Assembly (NCBI GenBank): GCA_938075305.1
Contig: CALJGV010000014.1
Coordinates: 1-64,000, forward strand
Direction of reading: 5' to 3'
DNA length: 64,000 bases
Origin: an uncultured bacterium
GTDB taxonomy: Bacteria > Planctomycetota > UBA1135 > GCA-002686595
Part shown: piece by piece, positions 16,498 through 28,474 of the stretch
How the letters are laid out: every line of letters starts with the position of its first letter
Position numbering within the stretch: position 1 is the stretch's first letter
Program-made: the position numbers and the translations under genes
The notes under the pieces: generated by a model
The model's input: the letters and a program-made list of their open reading frames with translations, nothing else
Told to the model about the DNA's origin: nothing
The model's database searches: none

Positions 16498-18110
16498 GTG
16501 GGCTGCGGGGCAACGTGGGATGGCTGTCGAGGTTCGGGATCGGCGCGCAGGTGCTGCTCACTGCAGCGCTCGCCCTTGTGGCGGTGCTGCTCGTGAACTG
16601 GCTCGCGGCCCGGCCGGGGATCCGCCAGCGCGTGGACATGACCAACGCGGAGAGCAACACGCTCTCCACCGCCAGCCTCGGGGTGCTCGAGCGGCTGGAG
16701 TCGGACATCCAGGTCGACATCCTTTACCGGCCGATGAACGCGCCTCTGACGGCGCTCGGCCAGGAGGTGCTGGTCCGCACCGACAAGCTCCTCCTGCTCA
16801 TGGAGGAGGCGGCCAATGGCCGCGTGGCGATCCAGGCGGTGGACACCAGCGACCAGGAGGCGTGGACCATTCGGCAGCAGGAGCTGCGGCTGCGTGGGTA
16901 CGAGAACGGGCTCGTCATCTCCAACGGCGACCGACGTGAATTCCTGGCGCTCTCCGGTGACCTGGCGACCTTCGACATCGGCAACCCCGTGCCCGAGTCC
17001 TACATCCCGCCCAGCATCGATCAGTACGACGCGGAGCGGGCCATCATCGGGGCCATCCTGGACGTGACCCAGGGGGCGGAGCGGCACGTCTACTTCACCT
17101 ACGGCTTCGGCGAACTGGACGCGCTCGAGAGCGCTGACAACTCCGGCCTCGGGCTGCTGGCTGAGGAACTGGAGGGGGACGGCATCCGGGTGCACCGCTG
17201 GAACTTCCTCGATGACGGTCGCCTGCCCGAGAACTGCGACGCCGTCGCGGTCGTCGGCCCACAGGTGGCGTGGCCCGAGGACATGTACGCCGAGGTGGTG
17301 GAGTACGTGGAGCGTGGAGGCCGCCTCCTGGTGGCGCCAGAGACCGTCCCCGAGCTGCTGCGCAAGAGCGATGTGCCGGACCTCCTGCGGCACTTCGACC
17401 TCGAGGTCAGCGAGGGGCGGGTGATGCGCCCCCTGCTCGACCGCCGCACCGGGCTCGTGGTCCAAGGGCAGCAGGAGTGCGAGGTGCACGTGGTGACGGG
17501 GGACCTGATGGGTCTGCACCCGATGCTCGGCGCCATGCGCGGGACGGGCGCATCGTTCTCCGTCCCGATCACCCACCGGGTCAAGGTCGGGGTCCAGCCG
17601 CCGGACGGGGTCTCCCAGACCCTCTTCCGCTCTTCGCCGGAGTCGTGGCTGGATGCGCCCCCGTGCGACCGCCGCTACGACGCGGAGTTGGACGGCACCT
17701 TCCGCTCCTTCCCGCTCGCGGCCACCGTCCAGCGGCCGCCGATGGTGGAGCAGGAGGGCCCGAAGGGTCTGGAGGCGGTGCCGGAGATCCGGATCGTGGC
17801 CCTGGGGTCCGAGGCGATGTTCACCAACGCGGCGCTCCAGAACCCCGGGTTCCGCTCCGCCGACGTCCTGCGCGCGGCTTTCAACTGGTTGCTCGATCGA
17901 GAGCACCGCATCACGGTGCCCCAGCGCGCCCCGGACTTCCGGTTTCTCCCCATGGACCGGCCACGCGCGGTGGTGTGGGTCATGAGGGTGGCGCAGTACT
18001 TGCTCCCCTTGGCCGCGCTCCTCGCGGGTGTGCTCGTCTGGCTGCGCCGGGCGGGCGGCAGCCGCCGGACGCCCACCAAGAGCTCCAGCCCCGAGGGGGG
18101 CGCGAGATGA
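16494..18110 (+). CDS. GldG-like ABC accessory protein
   Basis: The 538-residue protein has one N-terminal membrane anchor (about residues 15-38), a large extracytoplasmic region and a C-terminal membrane helix (about 500-520). The region after the anchor (DMTNAESNTLSTASLGVLERL) is the hallmark of the GldG / ABC_transp_aux family, where related text reads DLT.d..ysLs..t...L. A Rossmann-like domain with VVGPQVAWPEDM and VEYVERGGRLLVAPE follows, as in the family. In Bacteroidetes GldG is part of the gliding-motility/type IX associated ABC complex, but homologues occur widely without gliding. The overlap with both neighbours supports a shared complex. Confidence 0.87.
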   Translation: MSGLRGNVGWLSRFGIGAQVLLTAALALVAVLLVNWLAARPGIRQRVDMTNAESNTLSTASLGVLERLESDIQVDILYRPMNAPLTALGQEVLVRTDKLLLLMEEAANGRVAIQAVDTSDQEAWTIRQQELRLRGYENGLVISNGDRREFLALSGDLATFDIGNPVPESYIPPSIDQYDAERAIIGAILDVTQGAERHVYFTYGFGELDALESADNSGLGLLAEELEGDGIRVHRWNFLDDGRLPENCDAVAVVGPQVAWPEDMYAEVVEYVERGGRLLVAPETVPELLRKSDVPDLLRHFDLEVSEGRVMRPLLDRRTGLVVQGQQECEVHVVTGDLMGLHPMLGAMRGTGASFSVPITHRVKVGVQPPDGVSQTLFRSSPESWLDAPPCDRRYDAELDGTFRSFPLAATVQRPPMVEQEGPKGLEAVPEIRIVALGSEAMFTNAALQNPGFRSADVLRAAFNWLLDREHRITVPQRAPDFRFLPMDRPRAVVWVMRVAQYLLPLAALLAGVLVWLRRAGGSRRTPTKSSSPEGGAR

Positions 18111-19897
18111 ACCGCCTGACCACGCTGATCCTCCTCGTCTGTGTCCTCGCGCTTGGCACCGTCGCCTATCTACAGACCGAGCGTGAGGCGAAGACCATCC
18201 CCGCGGACGGCCTCTCCGAGGCGCTCTTCCCGGGCGTGGACCAGAGCCGCCTCGCGGCGATCCGGCTCGAGGACATCAAGGGCTCGAAGCACATGCGCTT
18301 CGAGCGCGACATGGCGGGGCAGTGGTTCATCACCGACCCCATTGCGTGGCCGGCGGAACAGAACCAGGTGCTCGAGATCGTCCAGGTCATCCTCCGGAAC
18401 CGGGTGGTGGCGGTTCCCGACGCGCTGGCCGAGGACGCCATTCGCTCCTTCGAGCCCCCTGAGGGGTTCATCGAGGTGGAGGAGAAGATCGAGGGCGGTG
18501 AGCCCCGGCGCACCCGGGTGGAACTCGGGGCGGTGGACCTCGACGGCGCGCGGGTCTACGTGCGCCGCGACGGCCAGATCTTCCGGACGCTGCGTAACTT
18601 CGAGACGCCATTCACCCTCAACCTGAGCGACTTCCGCTCCAAGCGGGTCTTCGCGCTCCGCGCCGAGGAGGTCATCGCTCTGGAGCGGGTCGGGGGCTGG
18701 TACGACCAGGGGGAGCAGCAGAACCTCGGGATGAGGGCGTTCCGCGAGGGCGCGGGCTGGCGGATCGAGGCCCCCTCCAAGGCCCTGGGCGACCCCGCGC
18801 TGTTCACCCTCTGGACCCGCTTCCTCAACCGACTCGACGCCAAGCGCATCCTGAGCGACCGCTCCAAGGTGGACCTCGCGCGCTTCGGGCTTGACGTGCC
18901 TTGGATGTCCCTCAGCGCCACGTCGCTGAGCGGCGCCGTTCAGACGATCCAGGTCGCCTCCAAGGACGGGCGCGTCTACTGCAGGCGCGGGGACGGGACG
19001 ACCATCTTCGAGCTGGACCCCGAGGACGTGCTGCGCTTGCGGGAACCGGTCACCAGCTTCCTCGAGGGGAACTTCGTGCGCTTCAATAGGGAGCGCCTGA
19101 AGGAGGTCCTCATCGGAAGAGGGGAGCGCTCGATCCGCATTCGACCGGAGCGGGACGGCTGGGTCGTCGCCCGGCGGACCCCTGGAATCGCCGACTACTC
19201 CGCGGACCTCCCCGGGGATCGGCGCCGGATCGAGGACCTGCTCTCGACGCTGGAGGCCGCGCCGGTGGTCCAGTACTTCATCGACACCGACGGCGCGGAG
19301 TTCTTCCCCGTCGGTTCCCGCGACCGTGGCGTCTGGGTCGAGACCGACGAGGGCCTCATCCAGGGGGGAGCCATCGCCGAGGCGACGCGCAACGCCGAGG
19401 GGACCGAGCTGCTGCCGCTCCTGCGGGATGGGGACAAGATCGTCGGGTCCCTGGATTCGTCCTTCGTCGGCGTGCTGGAGACGTCGTTCGAGGACCTCTT
19501 GGACCGCGAGCTGTGGACGCTCTCCAACGCTCGCCTGCGGGAGCTCCGGATCCAGCAGGCGGGCCGTTCCCGCGAGTGGATCCGCGCCGACGCTTTCGAC
19601 TGGCGCCCCAAGGGCACGAAGGTCCCGGCCAGGGAGCTCGACCCCGTGCTCGATCACCTCCTCTTCCTCAGGGCCGATCGCCACGTGCCCGAGGGCGAAC
19701 GTGAGGGGCTCGAGGGCGTCGTGGAGGTTCGCTTCATCGACGGCGAAGGCAAGATGCGGGAGGCGCGCTTGGGCCGCACGGCGAGCGGCGAGGCCCAGGT
19801 ACAGGTGGGGGCCCTGCGGGCGGTCCTGGCCCGGCAGGAGCTGCTCTCGGACCTCCAGGCGATCGTGGATCGCAAGCCGGATCGGTCCGGGCGCTGA
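18107..19897 (+). CDS. DUF4340 domain protein of the Gld-type ABC cluster
   Basis: The 596-residue protein has a single N-terminal membrane anchor (MNRLTTLILLVCVLALGTVAYL) and a long extracytoplasmic part made of repeated DUF4340-type beta/alpha units. Repeated patterns such as DGWVVARRTPG and ITDPIAWPAEQNQVLEIV show the alternating W-x-(I/V) and helix segments of these units. DUF4340 proteins follow GldG homologues in many bacteria, and their job is unknown. It overlaps the GldG-like gene by 4 bp and is the last gene of the operon. A gap of 87 bp separates it from mrfA, which has its own candidate promoter. Confidence 0.85.
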   Translation: MNRLTTLILLVCVLALGTVAYLQTEREAKTIPADGLSEALFPGVDQSRLAAIRLEDIKGSKHMRFERDMAGQWFITDPIAWPAEQNQVLEIVQVILRNRVVAVPDALAEDAIRSFEPPEGFIEVEEKIEGGEPRRTRVELGAVDLDGARVYVRRDGQIFRTLRNFETPFTLNLSDFRSKRVFALRAEEVIALERVGGWYDQGEQQNLGMRAFREGAGWRIEAPSKALGDPALFTLWTRFLNRLDAKRILSDRSKVDLARFGLDVPWMSLSATSLSGAVQTIQVASKDGRVYCRRGDGTTIFELDPEDVLRLREPVTSFLEGNFVRFNRERLKEVLIGRGERSIRIRPERDGWVVARRTPGIADYSADLPGDRRRIEDLLSTLEAAPVVQYFIDTDGAEFFPVGSRDRGVWVETDEGLIQGGAIAEATRNAEGTELLPLLRDGDKIVGSLDSSFVGVLETSFEDLLDRELWTLSNARLRELRIQQAGRSREWIRADAFDWRPKGTKVPARELDPVLDHLLFLRADRHVPEGEREGLEGVVEVRFIDGEGKMREARLGRTASGEAQVQVGALRAVLARQELLSDLQAIVDRKPDRSGR

Positions 19898-19946
19898 GTC
19901 GGCGACGCGGCCCAGGGGTCCAAGAAGCGGGTTCCCGGCCGGGGGC

Positions 19947-19975
19947 TTCCCAGGCGGCCGGGGCGACCCTACCAT
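19947..19975 (+). promoter_or_regulatory. promoter of mrfA (TTCCCA - 17 - TACCAT)
   Basis: TACCAT at 19970-19975 ends 9 bp before the ATG at 19985, and TTCCCA at 19947-19952 is 17 bp upstream of it (4 of 6 matches to TTGACA). A transcript from here would have almost no leader. Confidence 0.45.
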
Positions 19976-19984
19976 TCCCCTAAC

Positions 19985-22564
19985 ATGATGGGGAGCAGTC
20001 ACGAGAGGGAGGGGGCCGCGTCCGCGCGGGCCGGCGGGGAGCGTCGGGCACGGCGCGCCCAGGGCGTCGAGGCCATCGCGCGGCGACTGGGGACGGAGCC
20101 GCCCTGGAAGGGGCGCATCGTCCACTGGCGTGAGGCCGCGGCACGGCCGGGGCGCACCTCGCCCTGGCCCGCTTCCCTGGACGAGCGGCTCGTGGAGGTC
20201 TTCCAGGCCCGAGGGATCCAGGAGCCCTACGCCCACCAGGCAGCTGCCATCGACGCGGCGTTGCGAGGCGAGGATGTGCTGGTGGCGACGCCGACGGCGA
20301 GCGGCAAGACCGTCTGCTACACGGCGCCCGTGCTGCAGTCGCTGCTGGAGTCGGGGGGCGCGGCGCGGGCCCTGTTCCTCTATCCGACCAAGGCGCTCTC
20401 CCAGGACCAGACCGTCGGGCTGACGGGCCTGGTCGAGGAGTTCGTCGCGCGTCACGGGGAGAGCACCGGAGCCCGGGACTGGCACGCGTTCACCTACGAT
20501 GGCGACACGCCGCCGAGCGTCCGGCGCACGCTCAGGGATCGGGGCCACATGGTGCTCACCAATCCCTACATGCTTCACCAGGGCATCCTGCCCAATCACG
20601 CCAAGTGGGCGGAGCTGTTCCGCGACCTCAAGTACGTCGTCGTGGATGAGGTCCACACCCTCTCGGGCGTCTTCGGATCGAGCGTCGCCAACGTGCTCCG
20701 GCGGCTGCTGCGCATCGCACGGCACTACGGTGCGGACCCGAAGTTCCTGGCCTCGTCGGCCACCGTGGCGGACCCCCGGGGACACGCCGAGCGCCTGTTC
20801 GGCCGCCCCGTGACGGTGGTGGACGAGGACGCGTCTCCCTCCGGCAAGCGCATCTTCGGGGTCTACGAGCCCCCGGTGGTGAACCCGGTCGCGGGGCTGC
20901 GGGCGAACGCCCTTGAAGAAGCGCGGGAGCTGGCGCGGGAGGTCGTGGGACCCGGCCACCAGACCATCTTCTTCTGCGGACGCCGGACGGCGGTCGAGGT
21001 CTTGACGCGCTACCTGAAGGAGAGCGCCAAACAGCTGGGGCTGAAGCCCAGCGAGATCCGGGGCTACCGGGGTGGGTACCTCCCGGACATGCGCCGCGAG
21101 ATCGAGTCGGGGCTGAAGGAGGGCAAGATCAAGGTGGTGGTGTCCACCAACGCCCTCGAGCTCGGCGTGGACATCGGCGCCCTCGACGTGGCGGTCCTGG
21201 TGGGCTACCCCGGTAGTCAGGCCAGCTTCTGGCAGCGGGCGGGGCGGGTCGGCCGTCGCGGCAACGCGAGCCTCGTGGTCCAGATCGCCCGCAGCGAGCC
21301 GGTGGACCAGTTCCTTGTCCACCACCCCGAGTTCCTCTTCGAGGCCCCGCGCGAGCGCCTCGGGGTGGATCCCGACAACCTCGTGCTGCTCAGCGAGCAT
21401 GTGAAGTGCGGCGCGTTCGAGCTCCCCTTCCGGGCGACCAGCGGGCCGGCGGATGAGGGAGGGCCCGAGGCCCTCGAGGGGGAGCCCGAGTTCGGGCAGG
21501 CGCCCCACGTCCCGGAGATCCTGGACTACCTCGCCGATGAGTCGGGCTTCCTCCACCGTCGCGGGGACACCTGGTTTTGGATGGCCGACGCCTATCCGGC
21601 TCAGGACGTCTCCCTGGCGGGGGGCGACATCGACAACGTGTTGATCCTCGAGCAGGGGACCGAGCGCGCCATCGGCGAGACCGACCGTGAGTCGTCGATC
21701 ACCACGGTGCATGAGGGGGCCATCTATCAGGTGCAGGGGGTCACCTGGCGGGTGGAGCGCTTCGACTACAAGAACAGGCGCGCCTACGTGACGGAGGTGG
21801 AGTCGGACTACTACACCGATGCGCAGACGGACACCGAGGTGCGCGTCCTGCGCCTGGAGGAGCGGGCGCGCCGCGATCGCGCGGTATCCCGGGTGGAATC
21901 CCCTGTTCCCCCGGAGGGGCCCCGCGAGGGCGAGGACTACTCCGGATGGCGCGGCGAGGTCCACGTCACCACGGTCGCCACGCTCTACAAGAAGATCCGC
22001 TTCTACACCCGCGAGAACGTCGGCGCTGGCGACATCCACCTGCCGCCCGAGGAGCTGGACACCGAGGCCTTCATCCTGACGCTCTCGGAGCACAGCGCGG
22101 ACGAACTGGGGCTCGCCGGCGGGAACCGTGGCGCGGCGTGGCGGGCGCTCGGGGACCTCTTGCGCCGGGTGGCGCCGCTCTACATTCGGTGCCAGCCCTC
22201 CGACCTCGGGCTCTCCAGTCACGTGAAGTCGCCCCACTTCGGACGGCCGACCCTCTTCCTTTACGACAAGGTCCAGGGCGGGGTGGGGCTCGGAGAGCTG
22301 CTCTTCAACGCCCACCGTGACCTCCTCGCCGCCGCCCTCGATGTGGTCACGCGGTGCTCGTGCCCCGCGGGCTGCCCTGCCTGCGTGGGGCCCACGGCCG
22401 AGGTGGGGCCCCTGGGCAAGGAAACGGTGGAGCGGCTCCTCGTGCACCTCGCTGGGGGAGCGGTCCCCGTGGAAGCGGGCGTCGCGGACCTCGAGGCGCC
22501 GGAGGAGGAGGAGCCCGCTGACTTTGGACCCCTACCCCGCGGTGCGGCCACGGAGGGGCTCTGA
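19985..22564 (+). CDS. mrfA: MrfA-like DEAD/DEAH helicase with DUF1998 domain
   Basis: The 859-residue protein is a superfamily 2 helicase: motif I ATPTASGKT (K108), motif II DEVH (221-224), SSAT, and the C-terminal helicase block VVSTNALELGVDIG...QRAGRVGRRG. The end carries the DUF1998 cysteine cluster C791-x-C793-x3-C797-x2-C800, expected to bind metal. This layout matches YprA/MrfA of Bacillus subtilis, a 3'-5' helicase needed to repair mitomycin C damage together with the nuclease MrfB. A gene with MrfB features starts 23 bp downstream. ATG 19988 is an alternative start. Eukaryotic Hrq1 is related in this family. Confidence 0.88.
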   Translation: MMGSSHEREGAASARAGGERRARRAQGVEAIARRLGTEPPWKGRIVHWREAAARPGRTSPWPASLDERLVEVFQARGIQEPYAHQAAAIDAALRGEDVLVATPTASGKTVCYTAPVLQSLLESGGAARALFLYPTKALSQDQTVGLTGLVEEFVARHGESTGARDWHAFTYDGDTPPSVRRTLRDRGHMVLTNPYMLHQGILPNHAKWAELFRDLKYVVVDEVHTLSGVFGSSVANVLRRLLRIARHYGADPKFLASSATVADPRGHAERLFGRPVTVVDEDASPSGKRIFGVYEPPVVNPVAGLRANALEEARELAREVVGPGHQTIFFCGRRTAVEVLTRYLKESAKQLGLKPSEIRGYRGGYLPDMRREIESGLKEGKIKVVVSTNALELGVDIGALDVAVLVGYPGSQASFWQRAGRVGRRGNASLVVQIARSEPVDQFLVHHPEFLFEAPRERLGVDPDNLVLLSEHVKCGAFELPFRATSGPADEGGPEALEGEPEFGQAPHVPEILDYLADESGFLHRRGDTWFWMADAYPAQDVSLAGGDIDNVLILEQGTERAIGETDRESSITTVHEGAIYQVQGVTWRVERFDYKNRRAYVTEVESDYYTDAQTDTEVRVLRLEERARRDRAVSRVESPVPPEGPREGEDYSGWRGEVHVTTVATLYKKIRFYTRENVGAGDIHLPPEELDTEAFILTLSEHSADELGLAGGNRGAAWRALGDLLRRVAPLYIRCQPSDLGLSSHVKSPHFGRPTLFLYDKVQGGVGLGELLFNAHRDLLAAALDVVTRCSCPAGCPACVGPTAEVGPLGKETVERLLVHLAGGAVPVEAGVADLEAPEEEEPADFGPLPRGAATEGL

Positions 22565-22587
22565 GCCGGGGCTCGGAGCACGGGGGG

Positions 22588-24018
22588 ATGCAGGACGGGT
22601 TTCGATCCAAGCTGGCGCGGCTTCGACGGGAAGGCGACCGCCTTCGCGCCTCGAGCTCCGATGGGCCCGCAGCCGAGGGGGCTGCCCGGGGAGGGGCCGC
22701 CTCCGGCGGTCCCGCGAGTCCGAACACCGGGCATCGCGGGATCCCCGCGAGCCTGAAGGCGCGCCTCGGAGGCGGCGGGGCCCGCCCCTCGCCGCGGGCC
22801 AGCGGGCCGGGTGGGCGCGAGGTCGGGTGCATCGACGGCCTGCGCGCGGCCTCGCCCGCGCCGCCTGAGGGGCTCGTGGAGCACCGGCGCGCCGAGGGGA
22901 CGTTCGCCGCGCGCGAGACGCGGGTCGACGTGGCCGCCTGGCAGCACGGCTCATGGAGCCTGGGGGAGGTCGACGCCGCGGTTCCGGCAACGATCGCCCG
23001 GCTCGCCCGGGACGAGGGCCTCGGCTCCATGCCTCTGCGAGAGGCGGTCTACCTCGACACCGAGACGAGCGGGCTCTCGGGCGGGGCCGGGGTCTACGTC
23101 TACATGGTGGGGCTGGGTTGGTTCGAGGGGGACGAGTTCGTGAGCTGGCAGGGGTTCCTGCGGGAGCCGGGAGAGGAGCGGGCCATGCTCGCCGCCGTGG
23201 CCGAGCGCCTGGCCGCCGCGCCCGGCATGGTCTCCTTCTTCGGCAAGTCCTTCGACCGCCACCGGTTGGAGGACAAGATGCGGATCGCCGGGATCGAGCC
23301 GCCCTTTGCCGGGCTCGCCCACCTCGACCTGTACCACCCCTTCCGCCGGCTGACCCAGGGGACCCTGCCCGATGGGCGGCTGCAGACCATGGAGCGGGAG
23401 CTCCTCGACTTCCACCGCACCGACGACCTGCCCGGCAGCCTCGCCCCGGCGGCGTGGTTCGACTTCCTGGCGGGCCGCCCACACCGGCTGGAGGGGGTGT
23501 TCGAGCACAACCACCACGACGTCCTCTCGCTCGCGGCGCTGGCCGCCTTCCTTGGCCGGGCGGCGCTCGAGGAGCGGGCGGACGGGGCGCCGCTCGCGGG
23601 CTCCGGGTGCCAGCGCGCCGTGGCGCTGGCGGAGACCGCGGCCGACGAGGAGGAGGAGCTGCGCTGGATCGGCGTGGCCTTCGCCCGCGGCGCCGCGGGG
23701 GACGGACGCCGCCGCCTCCAGGTCCGCCAAGCGCACCTGCACCGCCGGTCCGGGCGGACGGAGCTCGCCCGCGCGGCCTACCGCGAGGCCCTGGAGGAGT
23801 GCGCCGAGGACCGCCACGCGGTCGAGCTCTTCACCGGTGGGTCCATGGTCCTCGAGCGCCAGGTTGGAGATCTCGCGGGCGCGCACCAGCTCGCCGAACG
23901 CGCGCTGGAGGTGGGCGTCCGACTCGGCCTCACGGCGAAGCAGCAGGAGCGGCTGCGGGAGCGGGCCAGGCGACTGGCTAAGCGCCGCGCTGGCTCAGCG
24001 GCTCCAGAATCGACGTAG
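22588..24018 (+). CDS. mrfB: MrfB-like DEDDh exonuclease with TPR
   Basis: The 476-residue protein has an about 150-residue low-complexity N-terminus, then an RNase H-like exonuclease fold. Motif I is YLDTETSGL (D157, E159), motif II lies in FFGKSFDRHRL (D223), and motif III is HNHHD (H307-x3-D311). The C-terminal 120 residues form TPR-like helices (QAHLHRRSGRTELARAAYREAL). This is the arrangement of YprB/MrfB, the DEDDh nuclease that works with MrfA in mitomycin repair in Bacillus subtilis. The adjacency of the two genes supports the assignment. The long Gly/Ala/Pro-rich N-terminus is not seen in that protein as far as I know. The 3' end overlaps purN by 24 bp in convergent orientation. Confidence 0.87.
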   Translation: MQDGFRSKLARLRREGDRLRASSSDGPAAEGAARGGAASGGPASPNTGHRGIPASLKARLGGGGARPSPRASGPGGREVGCIDGLRAASPAPPEGLVEHRRAEGTFAARETRVDVAAWQHGSWSLGEVDAAVPATIARLARDEGLGSMPLREAVYLDTETSGLSGGAGVYVYMVGLGWFEGDEFVSWQGFLREPGEERAMLAAVAERLAAAPGMVSFFGKSFDRHRLEDKMRIAGIEPPFAGLAHLDLYHPFRRLTQGTLPDGRLQTMERELLDFHRTDDLPGSLAPAAWFDFLAGRPHRLEGVFEHNHHDVLSLAALAAFLGRAALEERADGAPLAGSGCQRAVALAETAADEEEELRWIGVAFARGAAGDGRRRLQVRQAHLHRRSGRTELARAAYREALEECAEDRHAVELFTGGSMVLERQVGDLAGAHQLAERALEVGVRLGLTAKQQERLRERARRLAKRRAGSAAPEST

Positions 24019-24579
24019 GGCCTCGGGGAGCGCGATGAGCTCTTCGGCGAAGACGCGGTCCGCGAGATCGGCGGCAGAGTCCGTGGGCTCCACGGGACAC
24101 CAGCGCTGGAGGAGGATCGGCCCGTTGTCGTAGACCTCGTCGACGAGGTGCACGGTGCAGCCGGAGACCTGGCATCCCCGCTCGAGGACGGCGCGGTGGA
24201 CGCGCATCCCGTAGTAGCCCTTGCCCCCGAACGCTGGGAGGAGCGAGGGGTGGATGTTGATCACGCGCCCGGCGAAGTCGTCGGGGATCCAGAGCTTCTT
24301 GAGGAAGCCGGCGAGCACGACGGTGTCCGCCCCTGCGTCACGGATCACGTCGAAGACCCGCCGGCCGTACTCCTCGTCCGTCTCGGCCTCCGCGCCCTCG
24401 AGGACCTCGGCGCGCAGGTCGAACCGGGCCGCGCGCTCCAGGGCTCCGACTCCCGGTCGATTGGAGACCACCACGCCGACCTCGGCCTCGAAGTCTGCGG
24501 CGGGGTCGGCCGAGAGGGAGGCCAGGTTCTCCAGGTGCCGTCCGGTGCCGGAGACCAGTACGGCGAGGCGGTGGCTCAC
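23995..24579 (-). CDS. purN: phosphoribosylglycinamide formyltransferase
   Basis: The 194-residue protein matches PurN, which transfers a formyl group from 10-formyl-THF to GAR in purine synthesis. It shows the start motif LVSGTGRHLENL (usually SGxGSNL), the catalytic block INIHPSLLPAFGGKGYYG (Asn and His), and TVHLVDEVYDNGPILLQ with the catalytic Asp. The N-terminal phosphate-binding loop lacks the usual Ser-Asn (GRHLENL in place of GSNLQAL). ATG 24579 overlaps the stop codon of the phosphorylase gene by 4 bp. It is the last gene of a four-gene overlapping operon. Its end overlaps that of mrfB. Confidence 0.93.
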   Translation of the reverse strand: MSHRLAVLVSGTGRHLENLASLSADPAADFEAEVGVVVSNRPGVGALERAARFDLRAEVLEGAEAETDEEYGRRVFDVIRDAGADTVVLAGFLKKLWIPDDFAGRVINIHPSLLPAFGGKGYYGMRVHRAVLERGCQVSGCTVHLVDEVYDNGPILLQRWCPVEPTDSAADLADRVFAEELIALPEALRRFWSR

Positions 24580-25465
24580 GCCTCCACCTCAGCAGCCCGC
24601 TCTCGGGCGAGGGGGCCGAGCTTGATCGCGACGTCCTGGACCAGCTGGTCCAGGATCGGGGCGGTCTGCTCCGCGCGTGCGACGATGGTCGCCACGTCGA
24701 GGTCGTGCTCGCCGGCGACATCCGTGATCGCCACCAGGGCGAGGCATCCCATCCCGGCGTGGGCCGCCGCGATCAGCGGGTCGCCGAGCCGTTGGACGGA
24801 GACGTCGCAGCCGGCCGTTCGGTGCCACGCGAGCTCGGCGGGGGTGCAGAGGGCGGGACCGGAGGTGCACGCTCCCACGCCGTCGCTGAGCTCCACTCCG
24901 TGGCGCCGAGCAGCGTCCCTGGCGAGCTCCGCAAGGCCCTCGTCGTGGACCCGGGTCTGGTCGGGGAAGAGCGGCCCGAGGCGGCTCTCACCCAGCCCCC
25001 GAAGCGGTGAACGCCCGGAGAGGTTGAGGTGATCGGCCAGCCGAACCAGGTCCCCGGCGGCGAACGCCCGCGAGGCACCACCGGGTTGGCCCAGGGCGGT
25101 GCCGGCGGAGGTGTGGATCATCAGGCGCGCGCCCGCGGCCTCCGCGAGCCAGACCGGGAACGCGCGGCCCCAATCCGGCTCGGCCCCGTGCTCCAGCGCG
25201 GCGTCGTCCTCGATCAGCCAGGCGCGAACCTCTCCAAGGTTGCCGGCGCGCAGGGTGACGCCGTGCCAGACGGGCGGGACCCCGGGGACCTCGCGCAGCG
25301 GGAGGACCACGGACGCGCCCATACTGGAGGGGAGGTCGCCAGGTCCGGTCGCGAGGAAGAGCAGCACATCCGGCGCGCCCACCTCGGTCTCCCGGAGCGC
25401 GTCCATGGCCTCGGCCACCGAACGGTCGAGCGGGTTCCAGTCTCCCCGGAGGTCATCGGTCGAGC

Positions 25466-25469
<4 letters not shown>
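24576..25469 (-). CDS. purine nucleoside phosphorylase
   Basis: The 297-residue protein belongs to the trimeric PNP (PunA/Pnp) family. The stretch LVRLADHLNLSGRSPLRG corresponds to the family block L..I.DHIN..G.NPL.G. An N-terminal GPGDLPSSM resembles the phosphate-loop region, and AGCDVSVQRLGDPLIAAAHAGM matches the nucleoside-binding stretch that usually reads AD.VGMST..E...A...G. Several usual residues differ here (SVQRLGDP in place of GMSTVPE), so activity or substrate may be shifted. It salvages purine nucleosides by phosphorolysis. The gene is coupled to the kinase gene before it and to purN after it by 4-bp overlaps. Confidence 0.8.

Positions 25470-28473
<3,004 letters not shown>

Positions 28474-28474
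<1 letters not shown>

Noticed and set aside
18170..22447. A 1425-codon open frame on the minus strand across the DUF4340 and mrfA genes
   Set aside because: It is antisense to two well-supported genes. Its protein is dominated by Arg, Gly, Pro, His and Val without any fold motif. High G+C at third codon positions leaves the opposite frame free of stops.
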